Assembly: GCA_963777905.1 (NCBI GenBank)
Contig: CAVZSM010000017.1
Coordinates: 428,357 to 492,356 of the forward strand
Direction: 5' to 3'
Origin: Trebonia sp963777905
GTDB lineage: Bacteria; Actinomycetota; Actinomycetes; Streptosporangiales; Streptosporangiaceae
Length of the DNA: 64,000 bases
Shown here: in pieces, positions 9,209 to 18,879 of the stretch
Numbering within the stretch: position 1 is the first letter of the stretch
Layout: the number at the start of each line of letters is the position of its first letter
Program-made: the position numbers and the translations under genes
The notes under the pieces: model-generated
Told to the model about the DNA's origin: nothing
The model's database searches: none
The model's input: only the letters and a program-made list of their open reading frames with translations

Positions 9209-10066
9209 TCAGGCGACGTGCCGCGCCGGGATCAGGGCCGCCGACTCCCCCGGCGCCAGCAGCACGAGCCGGCCCGCGAGCCCCGCCTGCTCGAACGCGG
9301 CGCGCAGTTCTGCGCCGTCTTCCGTGAAGTGCCGCCAGCCCGTGTAGTGCACAGGAACGACCGCTTCCGCGCCGAGAATCCGTGCCGCCGCCGCGGCCCC
9401 CGCGCTGTCCAGGGTCAGCAGCGCGCCGTCGAACCGGTCAGGGAACCGCGCCGCGCCAGTGAACAGCACCGCGACGCCGACCGGCCCGAACCGCTCCGCC
9501 ACCTGCTCGACCGCGCCCAGCCAGGCGTTGTCCCCGCTGACATAGATCGTCGGCAGGTCCGCCGCGGTCAGCACGAATCCCGTCACCTCGCCGCTGACCG
9601 GTTCGCACCCCTCAGGCCCGTGCCGGGCGGGAACGGCGGTAACCCGGAGGGTGCCGCCATCCGGACGCGGCAGGTCAACCTGGTCCCAGGGCGCCAGCCC
9701 CTGCGCCCGGGGCTGCCCGTCTGGTTCAGCCGGCTGGCCGTTGCCTGCTGGACCCGCGGCCGCCCAGTCACGGGTCAGCCGTGCCGAGCCGCTCGGCGTG
9801 GTCAGCGTCACCGGGACCCGGGCCAGGTATGCGCGGCCGGACCGGTCCAGGTTGTCCGCGTGCTGATCGTGCGAGAGCAGCACCGCGTCCACCCGGCCCA
9901 GGTCGTCAGGGCCCACGGCGGGCGGCGCCAGCTTCACCAGCGTCGGGCCATCCGGTCGCGGATAGTCGCCGGGCGGGTCGAACGTCGGGTCCGTCAGCAG
10001 CCGCAAGCCGCCCACCTCGAGGATCGCGGTCGGCCCGCCGACCGCCTGAATGCGCACCATCGCCAC
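9209..10066 (-). CDS. Metallo-beta-lactamase-fold hydrolase (UlaG/YtnP-like)
   Basis: A 285-residue cytoplasmic protein of the metallo-beta-lactamase superfamily. It opens with the strand pair TAILEVGGLRLLTDPTF, then the metal-binding loop SHDQHADNLD (variant of HxHxDH), then ARHGPEG, SGDNAW (metal-bridging Asp) and VPVHYTGW (last metal His). This arrangement resembles UlaG-type lactonases and related hydrolases; the substrate is unknown. Start is GTG at 10066 or ATG at 10060. It is divergent from the CGNR regulator gene with repeated TAACGG motifs between them, which suggests shared control. Confidence 0.85.
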   Translation of the reverse strand: MAMVRIQAVGGPTAILEVGGLRLLTDPTFDPPGDYPRPDGPTLVKLAPPAVGPDDLGRVDAVLLSHDQHADNLDRSGRAYLARVPVTLTTPSGSARLTRDWAAAGPAGNGQPAEPDGQPRAQGLAPWDQVDLPRPDGGTLRVTAVPARHGPEGCEPVSGEVTGFVLTAADLPTIYVSGDNAWLGAVEQVAERFGPVGVAVLFTGAARFPDRFDGALLTLDSAGAAAAARILGAEAVVPVHYTGWRHFTEDGAELRAAFEQAGLAGRLVLLAPGESAALIPARHVA

Positions 10067-10068
10067 TC

Positions 10069-10125
10069 CCTAACGGTTAAGTTTCGTTTTCTCCGTTAGG
10101 TCGACGCTAACATCCTCTAACGGAG
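10069..10125. promoter_or_regulatory. Candidate operator between MBL-fold and CGNR genes
   Basis: The 83-base divergent intergenic region holds CTCCGTTAG at 10091-10099 and its exact inverted copy CTAACGGAG at 10117-10125, plus a third related motif CCTAACGGTTAA at 10069-10080. The spacing puts the motifs across both likely promoters. The likely binder is the adjacent regulator, by inference. Confidence 0.5.
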
Positions 10126-10149
10126 AACAGCAAGAGTTACCATGAGAAG

Positions 10150-10722
10150 ATGAGCGCATCAACTGGCGTGGCTGGCGAGGACGCGTCGTCCGCGGTCGCG
10201 CTGGTCAACACCCGGCACCTGCAGTCCGGTCAGCCGGCGGATCTGCTCGCAGACCCGGCGCGGGCCGCCGGGTGGCTGGCGGAGCGCGGCCTGCTGCCTC
10301 GCGGCACCGCGCTGCCGGATCCCGACACGGCACGGCTCGTTGCGCTGCGTGAGGCGGTTCGCGGGCTGTTCGCTGCCAAGGCCGGGCAGCGCGTCCCTGT
10401 CGTCGATGACGTGACGTTGCTCAACGCCGCGCTGGCCGCCGCGCCAGTAGTCCCGGCGCTGACCTGGGACGAAGCAGGCCCGCACCGCCGCGAGCACGCG
10501 CTCGCCGGAGCCGGCCCGTTCACCGTCGCCATTGCGCGGCTCGCCCGAGACGCGCTGCGGGTGCTGACGGATCCAGCGGGTCCGGAGCCCGCGCCATGCG
10601 GCGCTCACGGCTGCGTGCGGTGGTTCCTGCGCACGCACGCCGCGCGCCAGTGGTGCTCAGACCGGTGCGGCGACCGGGTCCGTGCCGCCCGGCACTACGC
10701 CCGCCACCGCGGCACAGCCTGA
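10150..10722 (+). CDS. CGNR zinc-finger / ABATE-domain regulator
   Basis: A 190-residue putative transcription regulator. The N-terminal part (VNTRHLQSGQPADLL..RGLLPRG) matches the ABATE (stress-induced) domain pattern. The C-terminal part has the zinc finger CGAHGCVRWFLR..RQWCSDRCGDR, where CGDR stands for the name-giving CGNR motif. Four cysteines are positioned to bind zinc. It is transcribed away from the metallo-beta-lactamase gene, and likely regulates it or itself through the TAACGG repeats between the two starts. Ligand unknown. Confidence 0.85.
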   Translation: MSASTGVAGEDASSAVALVNTRHLQSGQPADLLADPARAAGWLAERGLLPRGTALPDPDTARLVALREAVRGLFAAKAGQRVPVVDDVTLLNAALAAAPVVPALTWDEAGPHRREHALAGAGPFTVAIARLARDALRVLTDPAGPEPAPCGAHGCVRWFLRTHAARQWCSDRCGDRVRAARHYARHRGTA

Positions 10723-10752
10723 CGCCCCGCGTCGCCCCCGCCGACCGCCCGG

Positions 10753-10815
10753 CGAAGGCGGTCGATGGACCATCCACCGCCAAAGAGTGGGGTCGATGGA
10801 CCATCGACCACCTTC
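10753..10815. repeat. Palindromic intergenic repeat, family B, copy 1
   Basis: Two linked palindromes: GGCGGTCGATGGACCATCC..CCGCC, then GGTCGATGGACCATCGACC, joined by CAAAGAGTG. A sister copy starts 45 bases after this one ends. Confidence 0.75.
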
Positions 10816-10859
10816 AGGAAGGTGCCCGACCCTCGCGTCAACCCCAGCCGACCGCCCCG

Positions 10860-10922
10860 CGAACGTGGTCGGTGGGACATCCACTACCAAAGAGTGTGGT
10901 CGATGTGACATCGACCACCTTC
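10860..10922. repeat. Palindromic intergenic repeat, family B, copy 2
   Basis: CGAACGTGGTCGGTGGGACA leads into CCACTACCAAAGAGTG and then the perfect palindrome GGTCGATGTGACATCGACC flanked by GT and AC. Same layout and the same linker CAAAGAGTG as copy 1. It lies between the stop of the CGNR gene and the stop of the AhcY-like gene, and could serve as a two-way terminator. Confidence 0.75.
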
Positions 10923-10990
10923 CGGGGAGGCGGGGAGGCGGGGGCGGACGGGGAGGCGGCTGACGGGTGAAGGGTGGCTGGCGGGGCGGG

Positions 10991-12394
10991 TTATGAGCCT
11001 AGGTGCCAGGAGGCTAGGTAGGCGCGCTGGGCGGGGGTCAGCGAGTCGATGTCCGCGCCGAGGGCGGCAAGGACCAGGCGGGCGGCCTCGGCGTCGATGT
11101 CCGGCGGGACCGGGTGCACGTCTGGCGTCAGCTTCTCCGCGTTGCCGGCCAGCCAGGCCAGCGCGAGCGCCTCGATGCCGAACGCCAGGTCCATCACCTC
11201 GGGCGGGTGGCCGTCGGCGGCGACGAGGTTGACCACCCGGCCTTCGGCGAGCAGCAGCAGGCGGCGGCCGTCGGGCAGTTCGAACATGTCCGTATGCGGC
11301 CGCACGTCGGGGTGCACCACAGCGGCCAGCGCCTCCAGCCCCCGGACGTCGATCTCCACGTCGAAGTGCCCGGCGTTGGCCAGGATCGCACCGTCCCGCA
11401 TCATCGCCATGTGCTCGGCGGTGATCACCTCCGCCGTTCCTGTCGCCGTGATGAACACCTCGCCAATCGGCGCCGCTTCGGCGAGGGTGAGCACCCGGAA
11501 GCCGCTCAGCACCGCGTCGAGCGCCCGCACGGGGTCCACCTCCGTGACGAGCACCCGCGCGCCGAGGCCGCGGGCGCACTCGGCGATCCCGGTCCCGCAG
11601 GCGCCGAAACCGGCCACCACCACGACCTTGCCGGCCAGCATGACGCCGCTGGCGCGGAGCAGCCCGTCGATGACGGACTGCCCCGTCCCGCGGGTGTTGT
11701 CCACCAGCCGCTTGACCGGTGTGTCGCTGGCCGCGATGACGGGGAACGCGAGCGCGCCCTCGGCCGCCATCCGGCGCAGCCTGAGCACGCCGGTCGTCGT
11801 GCCCTCGCAGCCGCCCAGGGGGATACGGGCCAGGGGGGTTCGAGGGGGCGGGGAGCCCCTCCGAGCGTGGGGGGATCCCGGGGGCCGGGGGGGACGGGGG
11901 GCGGGAGTCCCCCGTGCGGGAAGTCCGTCCCCCCGGGGCGATACGTCCCCCCGGGGCAACAGGTCGTGCAGGGTGTTCATCAGGTCACCGCCGTCGTCGA
12001 TGACCAGATCCGGGCCTGTCGCCCCGTACTCCCCTAGCGCGAGCGCGATGTGCTCGTAGTAGGTGCGGCGGTCCACCCCGGCGCGGGCGAACACCGCCAC
12101 CCCGTCTCCGGCGGCGAGCGCGGCGGCGATGTCGTCCTGGGTGGACAGCGGGTTCGACGCCGCCAGCGCTACCTGCGCGCCGCCGGCCCGCAGCGTCCGT
12201 GCCAGTACCGCCGTCTCCGCCGTCACGTGCAGGCAGGCCGCGACGGTCATCCCGTCGAACGGCCGGTCCGCGCGGAACCGGGCAGCGAGAGCCTCAAGGA
12301 GCGGCATGGAGCGCTGCGAGTAACTGATGCGCCTCGCCCCGGACTCCGCGAGCTCCGCGTCGGCGCTGTAGGGGCGCGGCGGGCCGCCGGTCAT
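10991..12394 (-). CDS. Divergent adenosylhomocysteinase-like protein
   Basis: A 467-residue paralogue of AhcY, encoded directly downstream of true ahcY (8-base gap). Family features kept are the substrate-site His (LHVTAETAVL), DDGGD, TTTGV, the Lys-x3-Asp pair in VKRLVDN, and the NAD-binding loop GFGACGTG. Key differences: CNIFSTQDH is NPLSTQDDI, the second Glu of EETTTG is Gly (EGTTTG), the YGCRxS segment is TRGTGQS, and the C-terminal KPDHYRY tail that contacts NAD of the neighbouring subunit is missing. A Pro/Arg-rich low-complexity insert encoded by 11815-11960 sits before the EGTTTG motif. It may act on another adenosyl-type substrate or be regulatory. Confidence 0.82.
   Translation of the reverse strand: MTGGPPRPYSADAELAESGARRISYSQRSMPLLEALAARFRADRPFDGMTVAACLHVTAETAVLARTLRAGGAQVALAASNPLSTQDDIAAALAAGDGVAVFARAGVDRRTYYEHIALALGEYGATGPDLVIDDGGDLMNTLHDLLPRGDVSPRGDGLPARGTPAPRPPRPPGSPHARRGSPPPRTPLARIPLGGCEGTTTGVLRLRRMAAEGALAFPVIAASDTPVKRLVDNTRGTGQSVIDGLLRASGVMLAGKVVVVAGFGACGTGIAECARGLGARVLVTEVDPVRALDAVLSGFRVLTLAEAAPIGEVFITATGTAEVITAEHMAMMRDGAILANAGHFDVEIDVRGLEALAAVVHPDVRPHTDMFELPDGRRLLLLAEGRVVNLVAADGHPPEVMDLAFGIEALALAWLAGNAEKLTPDVHPVPPDIDAEAARLVLAALGADIDSLTPAQRAYLASWHLGS
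11815..11960. repeat. Long GC-rich insert within the AhcY-like gene
   Basis: About 146 bases dominated by runs of five to seven G or C, including short inverted pairs such as GGGGAGCCCC and CCCCCCGGGG. It encodes a Pro/Arg/Gly-rich segment with repeated PRGD and PPR. The protein family needs far fewer residues at this point, so it looks like a neutral insertion. G-runs could form quadruplexes. Confidence 0.6.
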
Positions 12395-12401
12395 CGCTCG
12401 C

Positions 12402-13841
<1,440 letters not shown>

Positions 13842-13927
13842 GCACTAACTCCTTCGCTGATGTCTTTAGCAACGAACACGACGGTACGGGATCAGGCGGT
13901 CGCCGTGCACGCGTGAAGCACCTTTTT

Positions 13928-13953
13928 TAACACGACAATGTTAGATTCGAATC
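13928..13953. promoter_or_regulatory. Candidate MerR operator
   Basis: Just upstream of the merR-type start are the inverted repeat TAACA-N6-TGTTA (13928-13943) and the perfect 10-base palindrome GATTCGAATC (13944-13953), ending one base before the ATG. Position fits autoregulation and possibly control of the divergent ahcY. Confidence 0.4.
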
Positions 13954-13954
13954 C

Positions 13955-14344
13955 ATGAGGATCTCGGAAGCGGCGAAACGCCTCGGAATGTCCCCCCGCA
14001 TGCTCCGCTACCGGGAAGACCTCGGGCTGCTGCCGCCGCTGCGGGACCGGCCCGCGGGACGCGGGCCCGCGCACCGGCAGTTCACCGAGGAGGACCTGGC
14101 GGCCATCACCACGGCGGTGCGGATCGAGCAGCGGTACGACATTACCCCGGCCGCGCTCGCGTTCGGCCTACGGGTGCTGACCGAGCCCACGGTCCGCGCC
14201 GCGGTCACCGACCTCGGGCGGCGCACCGGCCACATGCCCGCCACACCTGGGCGGGCGCTGGACTTCGAGAAGGAGCGCGCGCTGCGCGCGCTCGGCCAGC
14301 AGCCGCGGCGACCCGATCCGCGGGACCGGCGATCGCGGTATTAG
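13955..14344 (+). CDS. MerR-family transcription regulator
   Basis: A 129-residue regulator with the MerR winged helix at its start (MRISEAAKRLGMSPRMLRYR, then GLLPPLRDR and the second helix pair ending RQFTEEDLAAI). Unlike classical metal-responding MerR proteins it lacks a C-terminal cysteine effector site; the tail is Arg-rich and short. It is divergent from ahcY and its stop overlaps the stop of the convergent cation-efflux gene by four bases. Target and signal are unknown; palindromes before its start suggest autoregulation. Confidence 0.85.
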   Translation: MRISEAAKRLGMSPRMLRYREDLGLLPPLRDRPAGRGPAHRQFTEEDLAAITTAVRIEQRYDITPAALAFGLRVLTEPTVRAAVTDLGRRTGHMPATPGRALDFEKERALRALGQQPRRPDPRDRRSRY

Positions 14345-15330
14345 ACGGGCGGCGGGCCGTCAGACGGGCGGCGGGGGCGGCGCGGCAGCCGGCTGCGGTG
14401 CACCACCTGGATGGACGGGTCGGTGGCGTCTTCCCTGGCCGGGGAGAAGATATCGGGCTCCAGGTAGATCGTCTCCGCGATGGGCACCGCGTCACGCACC
14501 CGCCGTTCCGCGGCGTCGATCCTGGTCACCAGGTCCGCCGCCGACAGCGACCCGGGCACCGCGACCTTCGCGGCCACCAGGAGCGAGTCCGGGCCGACGT
14601 GGGAGGTCCGCAGGTGAATCACCCGGAAACCCTCGGGGCCGTCCTCCAGGGCCCGGACAATCGAGGCCGACATCTCCGCGTTCGCCGACTCGCCGAGCAG
14701 CAGGCTCTTCGTCTCGAAGCCGACCACGAACGCCGCGCAGGCAAGCAAGACGCCCACCGCCACCGAGCCCGCGCCGTCCCATGCGCCGTTACCGGTCACC
14801 ACGGACAGCAGTACGCCGAGAAACGCGAACCCGAGGCCGAGCAGCGCGGCCAGGTCCTCAAGCAGGACGACGGGCAGTTCCGGTGACTTCGTGGCGTGCA
14901 CGAAGGACCGCCAGCCCAGCCGCCCGCGCTCCCTGTTCGCTTCCCTGACCGCGGTGCGCAGCGAGAACGACTCGAGCACCGCGGACACGGCGAGCACGAC
15001 GAACGCGACCGCCGGCGCCCGCACCTCCTCGGGCGAAAGGATCTTATGCACCCCCTCGTAGACGGAGAAGACCGCGCCAACGGTGAACAGCAGGACCGCC
15101 ACCACGAACGCGTAGAAGTACCGCTCCCGGCCGAACCCGAACGGGTGCAGCTCGGTCCGCGCGCGCCGCGACCTCCCGCTGCCGATCAGCAGCAGCAGCT
15201 CGTTGCCGGTGTCGGCGACCGAGTGCACGGCCTCGGCGAGCATCGAAGCCGACCCCGTGACGAGGAACGCGGCGAACTTGGCGATCGCGATGCCCAGGTT
15301 GGCCGCGAGCGCGGCGATGACGGCCTTCAT
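14341..15330 (-). CDS. Cation diffusion facilitator family transporter
   Basis: A 329-residue inner-membrane divalent-cation exporter (zinc, iron or manganese type). Hydrophobic helices cover the first 210 residues. Motifs include SMLAEAVHSVADTGNELLLL in the second helix, with the metal-site residues His/Asp variants of HxxxD, and HPFGFGRERYFYAF in the loop to the third helix. The hydrophilic C-terminal domain (VRALEDGPEGFRVIHLRTSHVG, then IDAAERRVRDAVP) is the cytoplasmic metal-sensing fold. It follows the isomerase gene by 7 bases and likely ends that operon. Metal specificity cannot be read. Confidence 0.88.
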   Translation of the reverse strand: MKAVIAALAANLGIAIAKFAAFLVTGSASMLAEAVHSVADTGNELLLLIGSGRSRRARTELHPFGFGRERYFYAFVVAVLLFTVGAVFSVYEGVHKILSPEEVRAPAVAFVVLAVSAVLESFSLRTAVREANRERGRLGWRSFVHATKSPELPVVLLEDLAALLGLGFAFLGVLLSVVTGNGAWDGAGSVAVGVLLACAAFVVGFETKSLLLGESANAEMSASIVRALEDGPEGFRVIHLRTSHVGPDSLLVAAKVAVPGSLSAADLVTRIDAAERRVRDAVPIAETIYLEPDIFSPAREDATDPSIQVVHRSRLPRRPRRPSDGPPPV

Positions 15331-15337
15331 CGGCGAG

Positions 15338-16552
15338 CTACACCGAACGTTCCGCGAGGTCGCGCAGGTCCTTGATCGCCGCGATCGCGAGCGGGTCGAT
15401 CCCGCACGCGATCCCGAGGTACACCGAGGCGTAGTCCAGCAGCTGCACGGCCGAAGCCAGCCGCAGCAGCGGGGTGTCCCCGTCCATCACGATCTCCGAG
15501 ACCTCGGCGCCGCGCCCCTCGGCCAGCGACACCGCCGCCGTCCGCACCCGCGTGACGGACGGGTGCTCCCCGGCGGGGTCGGCGAGCAGCACGAGCCGGA
15601 GCATCGGGCCGTCCGCCGCGTCGTCGTCCAGGCCAGCATCGTCGTCTGAGAACTCGTCGAACGCGGCGTCAGTCAAATCCTCCGCCGCGGGGAACTCCGG
15701 TTCAGGCGCGGGCACGAACGGCCCGTCGAGGGTCGCCACCTGGTCGTATCCGGCCGCGGGCAGCGCGCCGAAGATCGCCGGGTATTTCGCGTTCGCGGCG
15801 AGCTGCGACGCGAACCGCCGCGCGGCGGCCGCGGCCACGAGCGACCCGCCCCAGACCATCGGGAGCCGCCCGGCCAGGTCGAGCGCGAGCGACTTGCCCG
15901 GGTTGACGAACGATTCGCTGGCCGGGCGGCACTGGTGCGAGATTTCCTCCATCGCGGTCGCCGCGGCCTCGTACGTGTCGTCCTCGACGCGCGCCACACC
16001 CAGCCTGGAGCCGACCACCAGCAGCGGCACCGTCAGCGCCCACGGCGTGGACCTGACAGGCCCGCCGGAGTCCACCGGGATGAACGTGCCCCTGGCTCGC
16101 TGCGCCAGCTCGTGCAGCGGCGAGCCGGGCGCGCCGACCACGACAAGCTCGCAGCCGCGGCGGGTGGCCTCGGTGGCGAGCGCGACCGGCTCGGCCGTCT
16201 GCCCGGACCTGGACGCCGCGATCACCAGGTCAGCGGCACCGACCCAGCCGGGCAGCTGGTAACCGGACACGCGAAGCACCTGAACCGGCGAGCTGACCCC
16301 GCAGATCGCCGCCAGCGCGTCGCCGGCGAAGGCGGAGCCGCCGCTCCCGGCCACGACGATCGCGCGCGGCCTGGTGTCCGGCCGCAGCGCCGACAGGTCA
16401 GCCTCCGCGCATGCCCGCAAGGCGGTGCGGACCTGCGCCGCGGACGACGCGACCTCCCGCAGCATCCCGCCAGGATCGCCTGCCTCGACCATGTCGGGGT
16501 CGTCGAGCCGGAGCGCGGCGAGCGAGAGACCGCCGCCGTGCGGGGTATTCAC
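15338..16552 (-). CDS. SIS-domain phosphoglucose/phosphomannose isomerase-like protein
   Basis: A 404-residue sugar-phosphate isomerase. The first SIS domain includes AIVVAGSGGSAFAGD and ASRSGQTAEPVALA, the phosphosugar loop. The second half has NPGKSLALDLAGRLPMVWGGS and a C-terminal segment ending DPLAIAAIKDLRDLAERS, as in bifunctional PGI/PMI enzymes that link fructose-6-phosphate to glucose- or mannose-6-phosphate. An acidic low-complexity loop rich in Asp and Glu (around residue 300) is an addition. It overlaps the Trm112-like gene by four bases and sits two genes after phosphomannomutase, fitting a GDP-mannose supply route. Confidence 0.85.
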   Translation of the reverse strand: MNTPHGGGLSLAALRLDDPDMVEAGDPGGMLREVASSAAQVRTALRACAEADLSALRPDTRPRAIVVAGSGGSAFAGDALAAICGVSSPVQVLRVSGYQLPGWVGAADLVIAASRSGQTAEPVALATEATRRGCELVVVGAPGSPLHELAQRARGTFIPVDSGGPVRSTPWALTVPLLVVGSRLGVARVEDDTYEAAATAMEEISHQCRPASESFVNPGKSLALDLAGRLPMVWGGSLVAAAAARRFASQLAANAKYPAIFGALPAAGYDQVATLDGPFVPAPEPEFPAAEDLTDAAFDEFSDDDAGLDDDAADGPMLRLVLLADPAGEHPSVTRVRTAAVSLAEGRGAEVSEIVMDGDTPLLRLASAVQLLDYASVYLGIACGIDPLAIAAIKDLRDLAERSV

Positions 16553-16764
16553 CCCGTGCCGCCAGGAGCGTCGGGGCCGCCAGGGGCGTCAGGCCGCCGT
16601 GCCTCGTCCACGAGCAGCACCGGGATGTTGTCGCGGACCGGGTAGGCCAGCCCGCAGCCCGTGCACACCAGCTCGCTCGCCGCGTCGTCGACCCGCAGCC
16701 CGGCGCGGCAGTTGGGACAGACGATGATTTCCAGCAGCCATTCGTCGAGTTCCACGCGGCTCAT
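16549..16764 (-). CDS. Trm112-family zinc-ribbon protein
   Basis: A 71-residue protein with the Trm112/UPF0434 pattern: LLEIIVCPNCRAGL, then ELVCTGCGLAYPVRDNIPVLL. Two CxxC pairs should bind one zinc. Family members are partners or stabilisers of methyltransferases and other enzymes. The last residues are a Pro/Gly/Asp repeat not seen in the family core. It overlaps manB upstream and the isomerase downstream by four bases each, so translation of the three is coupled. Confidence 0.9.
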   Translation of the reverse strand: MSRVELDEWLLEIIVCPNCRAGLRVDDAASELVCTGCGLAYPVRDNIPVLLVDEARRPDAPGGPDAPGGTG

Positions 16765-18107
16765 CCTCTAACCAGGCCGAGCACTTCGTCCCTGATCGCG
16801 GCCATCTGCCCGGGAGTGGCCGCTTCCACGTTCAGCCGCAGCAGCGGCTCGGTGTTGGAGGGACGGATGTTGAACCACCAGTCGTCTCCCATGATGGTCA
16901 GACCGTCGAGCTCATCCAGGGTCACCCCGGGACGTTCTGAATAAATGTTCTTCACCTTGGCAGTGGCGGCGGCCTGGTCGGCGACCTCGCTGTTGATCTC
17001 GCCACTCGCCGCGTACCGGGAGAAGTCCTGCAGCATGACGGACAGCGGCCGGCTGTCGTGGCCGAGCGCGGCCAGCACGTGCAGCGCCGCCAGCATGCCC
17101 GAGTCGGCGAACCAGAAGTCCCTGAAGTAGAAGTGGCCGGAGTGCTCGCCGCCGAACACGGCGTTTGTCTCCGCCATCTTCGCTTTGATGAACGAGTGGC
17201 CCACCCGGGTGCGGACCGGGGTACCGCCGTGCTCGGTGATCAGCTCGGGCACCGCCCGTGACGTGATCAGGTTGTGGATGACCGTCGCGCCGGGCTCGCG
17301 GGCCAGCTCGCGGGTCGCGATCAGCGCGGCCAGCACACTCGGGCTGACGATCTCCCCGCGCTCGTCGACCACGAAGCAGCGGTCGGCGTCGCCGTCGAAG
17401 GCCAGGCCGATGTCGGCGTTGTTGTCCTTGACCGCCTGCTGCAGGTCGCGCAGGTTCTCCGGGTCGATCGGGTTGGCCTCGTGGTTCGGGAACGTGCCGT
17501 CGAGCTCGAAGTACAGCGCGATGAGCGTGAGCGGCAGGCCCTCGAACACGACGGGCACCGTGTGCCCGGCCATGCCGTTGCCCGCGTCCACGACAACCTT
17601 CAGCGGCCGGATGCCAGACAGGTCGACCAGCTTCTTCAGGTACTCCGCGTAGCCGGGCAGCAGGTCCCTGCTCGTCGTCGTGCCCGGTTCGCCGTCGTAG
17701 GCGGGGACGCCGTCTTGCACCATGGCCTTGATCTCGGCGAGGCCGGTCTCGATGCCGACCGGCTTCGCGCCCGCCTTGCACAGCTTGATGCCGTTGTACC
17801 TGGCAGGGTTGTGGCTGGCGGTGATCATCGCGCCGGGTATGTCGAGCGAGCCGCTCGCGTAGTACACCATGTCAGTGGAGCCGAGACCGCCGTGGATCAC
17901 GTCAGCGCCCTGCGCCGCCGCGCCGCGGCCGAGCGCCTCGGCGAGCGGCGCGCTGCTCGCGCGCATGTCGTGCAGCGTGACGATGCTCTTCGCGTTGGTC
18001 AGCCGGACGAACGCCGCACCGACCTGTTCTGCGACGCCTTCGTCAAGCTCGTCAGGCACGACGCCCCTGATGTCGTATGCCTTGAAGATCTTGTCCAGAT
18101 CGCTCAC
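16761..18107 (-). CDS. manB: Phosphomannomutase/phosphoglucomutase
   Basis: Interconverts mannose-6-phosphate and mannose-1-phosphate (and often the glucose analogues), feeding GDP-mannose for envelope glycans. It is 448 residues with the alpha-D-phosphohexomutase layout: FKAYDIRGVVP at the start, the phosphoserine loop TASHNP (Ser98), the metal-binding loop FDGDADRC, the sugar-binding GGEHSGHFYF, and the phosphate-binding RPSNTEPLLRLNVE near the end. It heads the manB-Trm112-isomerase chain and follows a DUF3499 gene. Confidence 0.94.
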   Translation of the reverse strand: MSDLDKIFKAYDIRGVVPDELDEGVAEQVGAAFVRLTNAKSIVTLHDMRASSAPLAEALGRGAAAQGADVIHGGLGSTDMVYYASGSLDIPGAMITASHNPARYNGIKLCKAGAKPVGIETGLAEIKAMVQDGVPAYDGEPGTTTSRDLLPGYAEYLKKLVDLSGIRPLKVVVDAGNGMAGHTVPVVFEGLPLTLIALYFELDGTFPNHEANPIDPENLRDLQQAVKDNNADIGLAFDGDADRCFVVDERGEIVSPSVLAALIATRELAREPGATVIHNLITSRAVPELITEHGGTPVRTRVGHSFIKAKMAETNAVFGGEHSGHFYFRDFWFADSGMLAALHVLAALGHDSRPLSVMLQDFSRYAASGEINSEVADQAAATAKVKNIYSERPGVTLDELDGLTIMGDDWWFNIRPSNTEPLLRLNVEAATPGQMAAIRDEVLGLVRG

Positions 18108-18182
18108 TGTGGCTCGCTTCCTGATCCGGTCCCCGCGGACTTTCCCAGGACCAACCTATCGGTCGGCGGTCCGGAGCCGGCG

Positions 18183-18593
18183 TTAAGATTCGGGTTGAGC
18201 CGTGGGAGCGGAGCGGACCACGCGCAAATGCCCGCGGCGGCCGACCTCGACGCCCTGACCGACCGGTTCGGTAACGGCCGCCTGGGCCGGGCCCGCGGCA
18301 CCGCTCGCCGTGGCGGTCCTGGCAGGGCCGGAGCGCCCTGCCTCGCGGACGACGTTCGCCAGCGCCTCGAGGTCGTCGGCCCGTTCCTGCGCCGGATCCG
18401 GCGGCAGCCGCACCACGTCCCAGCCGCGCGGCACGACCAGCCTGGCGGCGTGCTTCTCGCACAAGTCGTAGCAGTGCGGTTCGACGTAGGCCGCGAGCGG
18501 CCCGAGCACCGCCGTCGAGTCGCGGTACACGTACGTGAGCGTGTAGACGGGAGGCTGCTTGCACGCGGTGCGTGAGCAGCAACGGGTATTCAC
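18183..18593 (-). CDS. DUF3499 family protein
   Basis: A 136-residue actinobacterial protein of unknown function. The conserved core is at the start: CCSRTACKQPPVYTLTYVY, then LGPLAAYVEPHCYDLCEKHAARLVVPRGW. The paired cysteines and the histidine suggest a small zinc ribbon. The tail is low complexity. DUF3499 genes regularly sit beside phosphomannomutase and a divergent metallopeptidase-family gene in actinobacteria, as here. GTG start at 18593. Role not known. Confidence 0.9.
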   Translation of the reverse strand: MNTRCCSRTACKQPPVYTLTYVYRDSTAVLGPLAAYVEPHCYDLCEKHAARLVVPRGWDVVRLPPDPAQERADDLEALANVVREAGRSGPARTATASGAAGPAQAAVTEPVGQGVEVGRRGHLRVVRSAPTAQPES

Positions 18594-18879
18594 CAGCCCA
18601 CCTCGCTCACCAGATCGATAGAGACCACGATAGCAGCGCGATCCCCCTCAGCACGCGGCAAAGACGTGCCCGTGTGAGCGCAGCCGACCCGCCAGGCGGG
18701 CACCGTCCCCCTGACCGCTGGCGTGGAATCGAGGTCGCTCACATCGGCTGACGGTACCTATCCGGAGCCGGTTACGCCATCACCGGCGGTCGTTCACGAT
18801 CGTGTCGTTTTGTCGGACCTTCATCGGTCCTTCATCGGCCCTGGTGGTACCTGACAGCCAGCACGCGGAGATACGCTCG

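Noticed and set aside
13944..13953. tRNA T-loop-like sequence (GATTCGAATC)
   Set aside because: No acceptor, D or anticodon stem around it; it is a palindrome before the MerR start. I found no tRNA or rRNA gene in the window.
13842..13954. SAH riboswitch before ahcY
   Set aside because: The leader is only about 110 bases to the divergent gene, and I see no paired conserved elements of that riboswitch.
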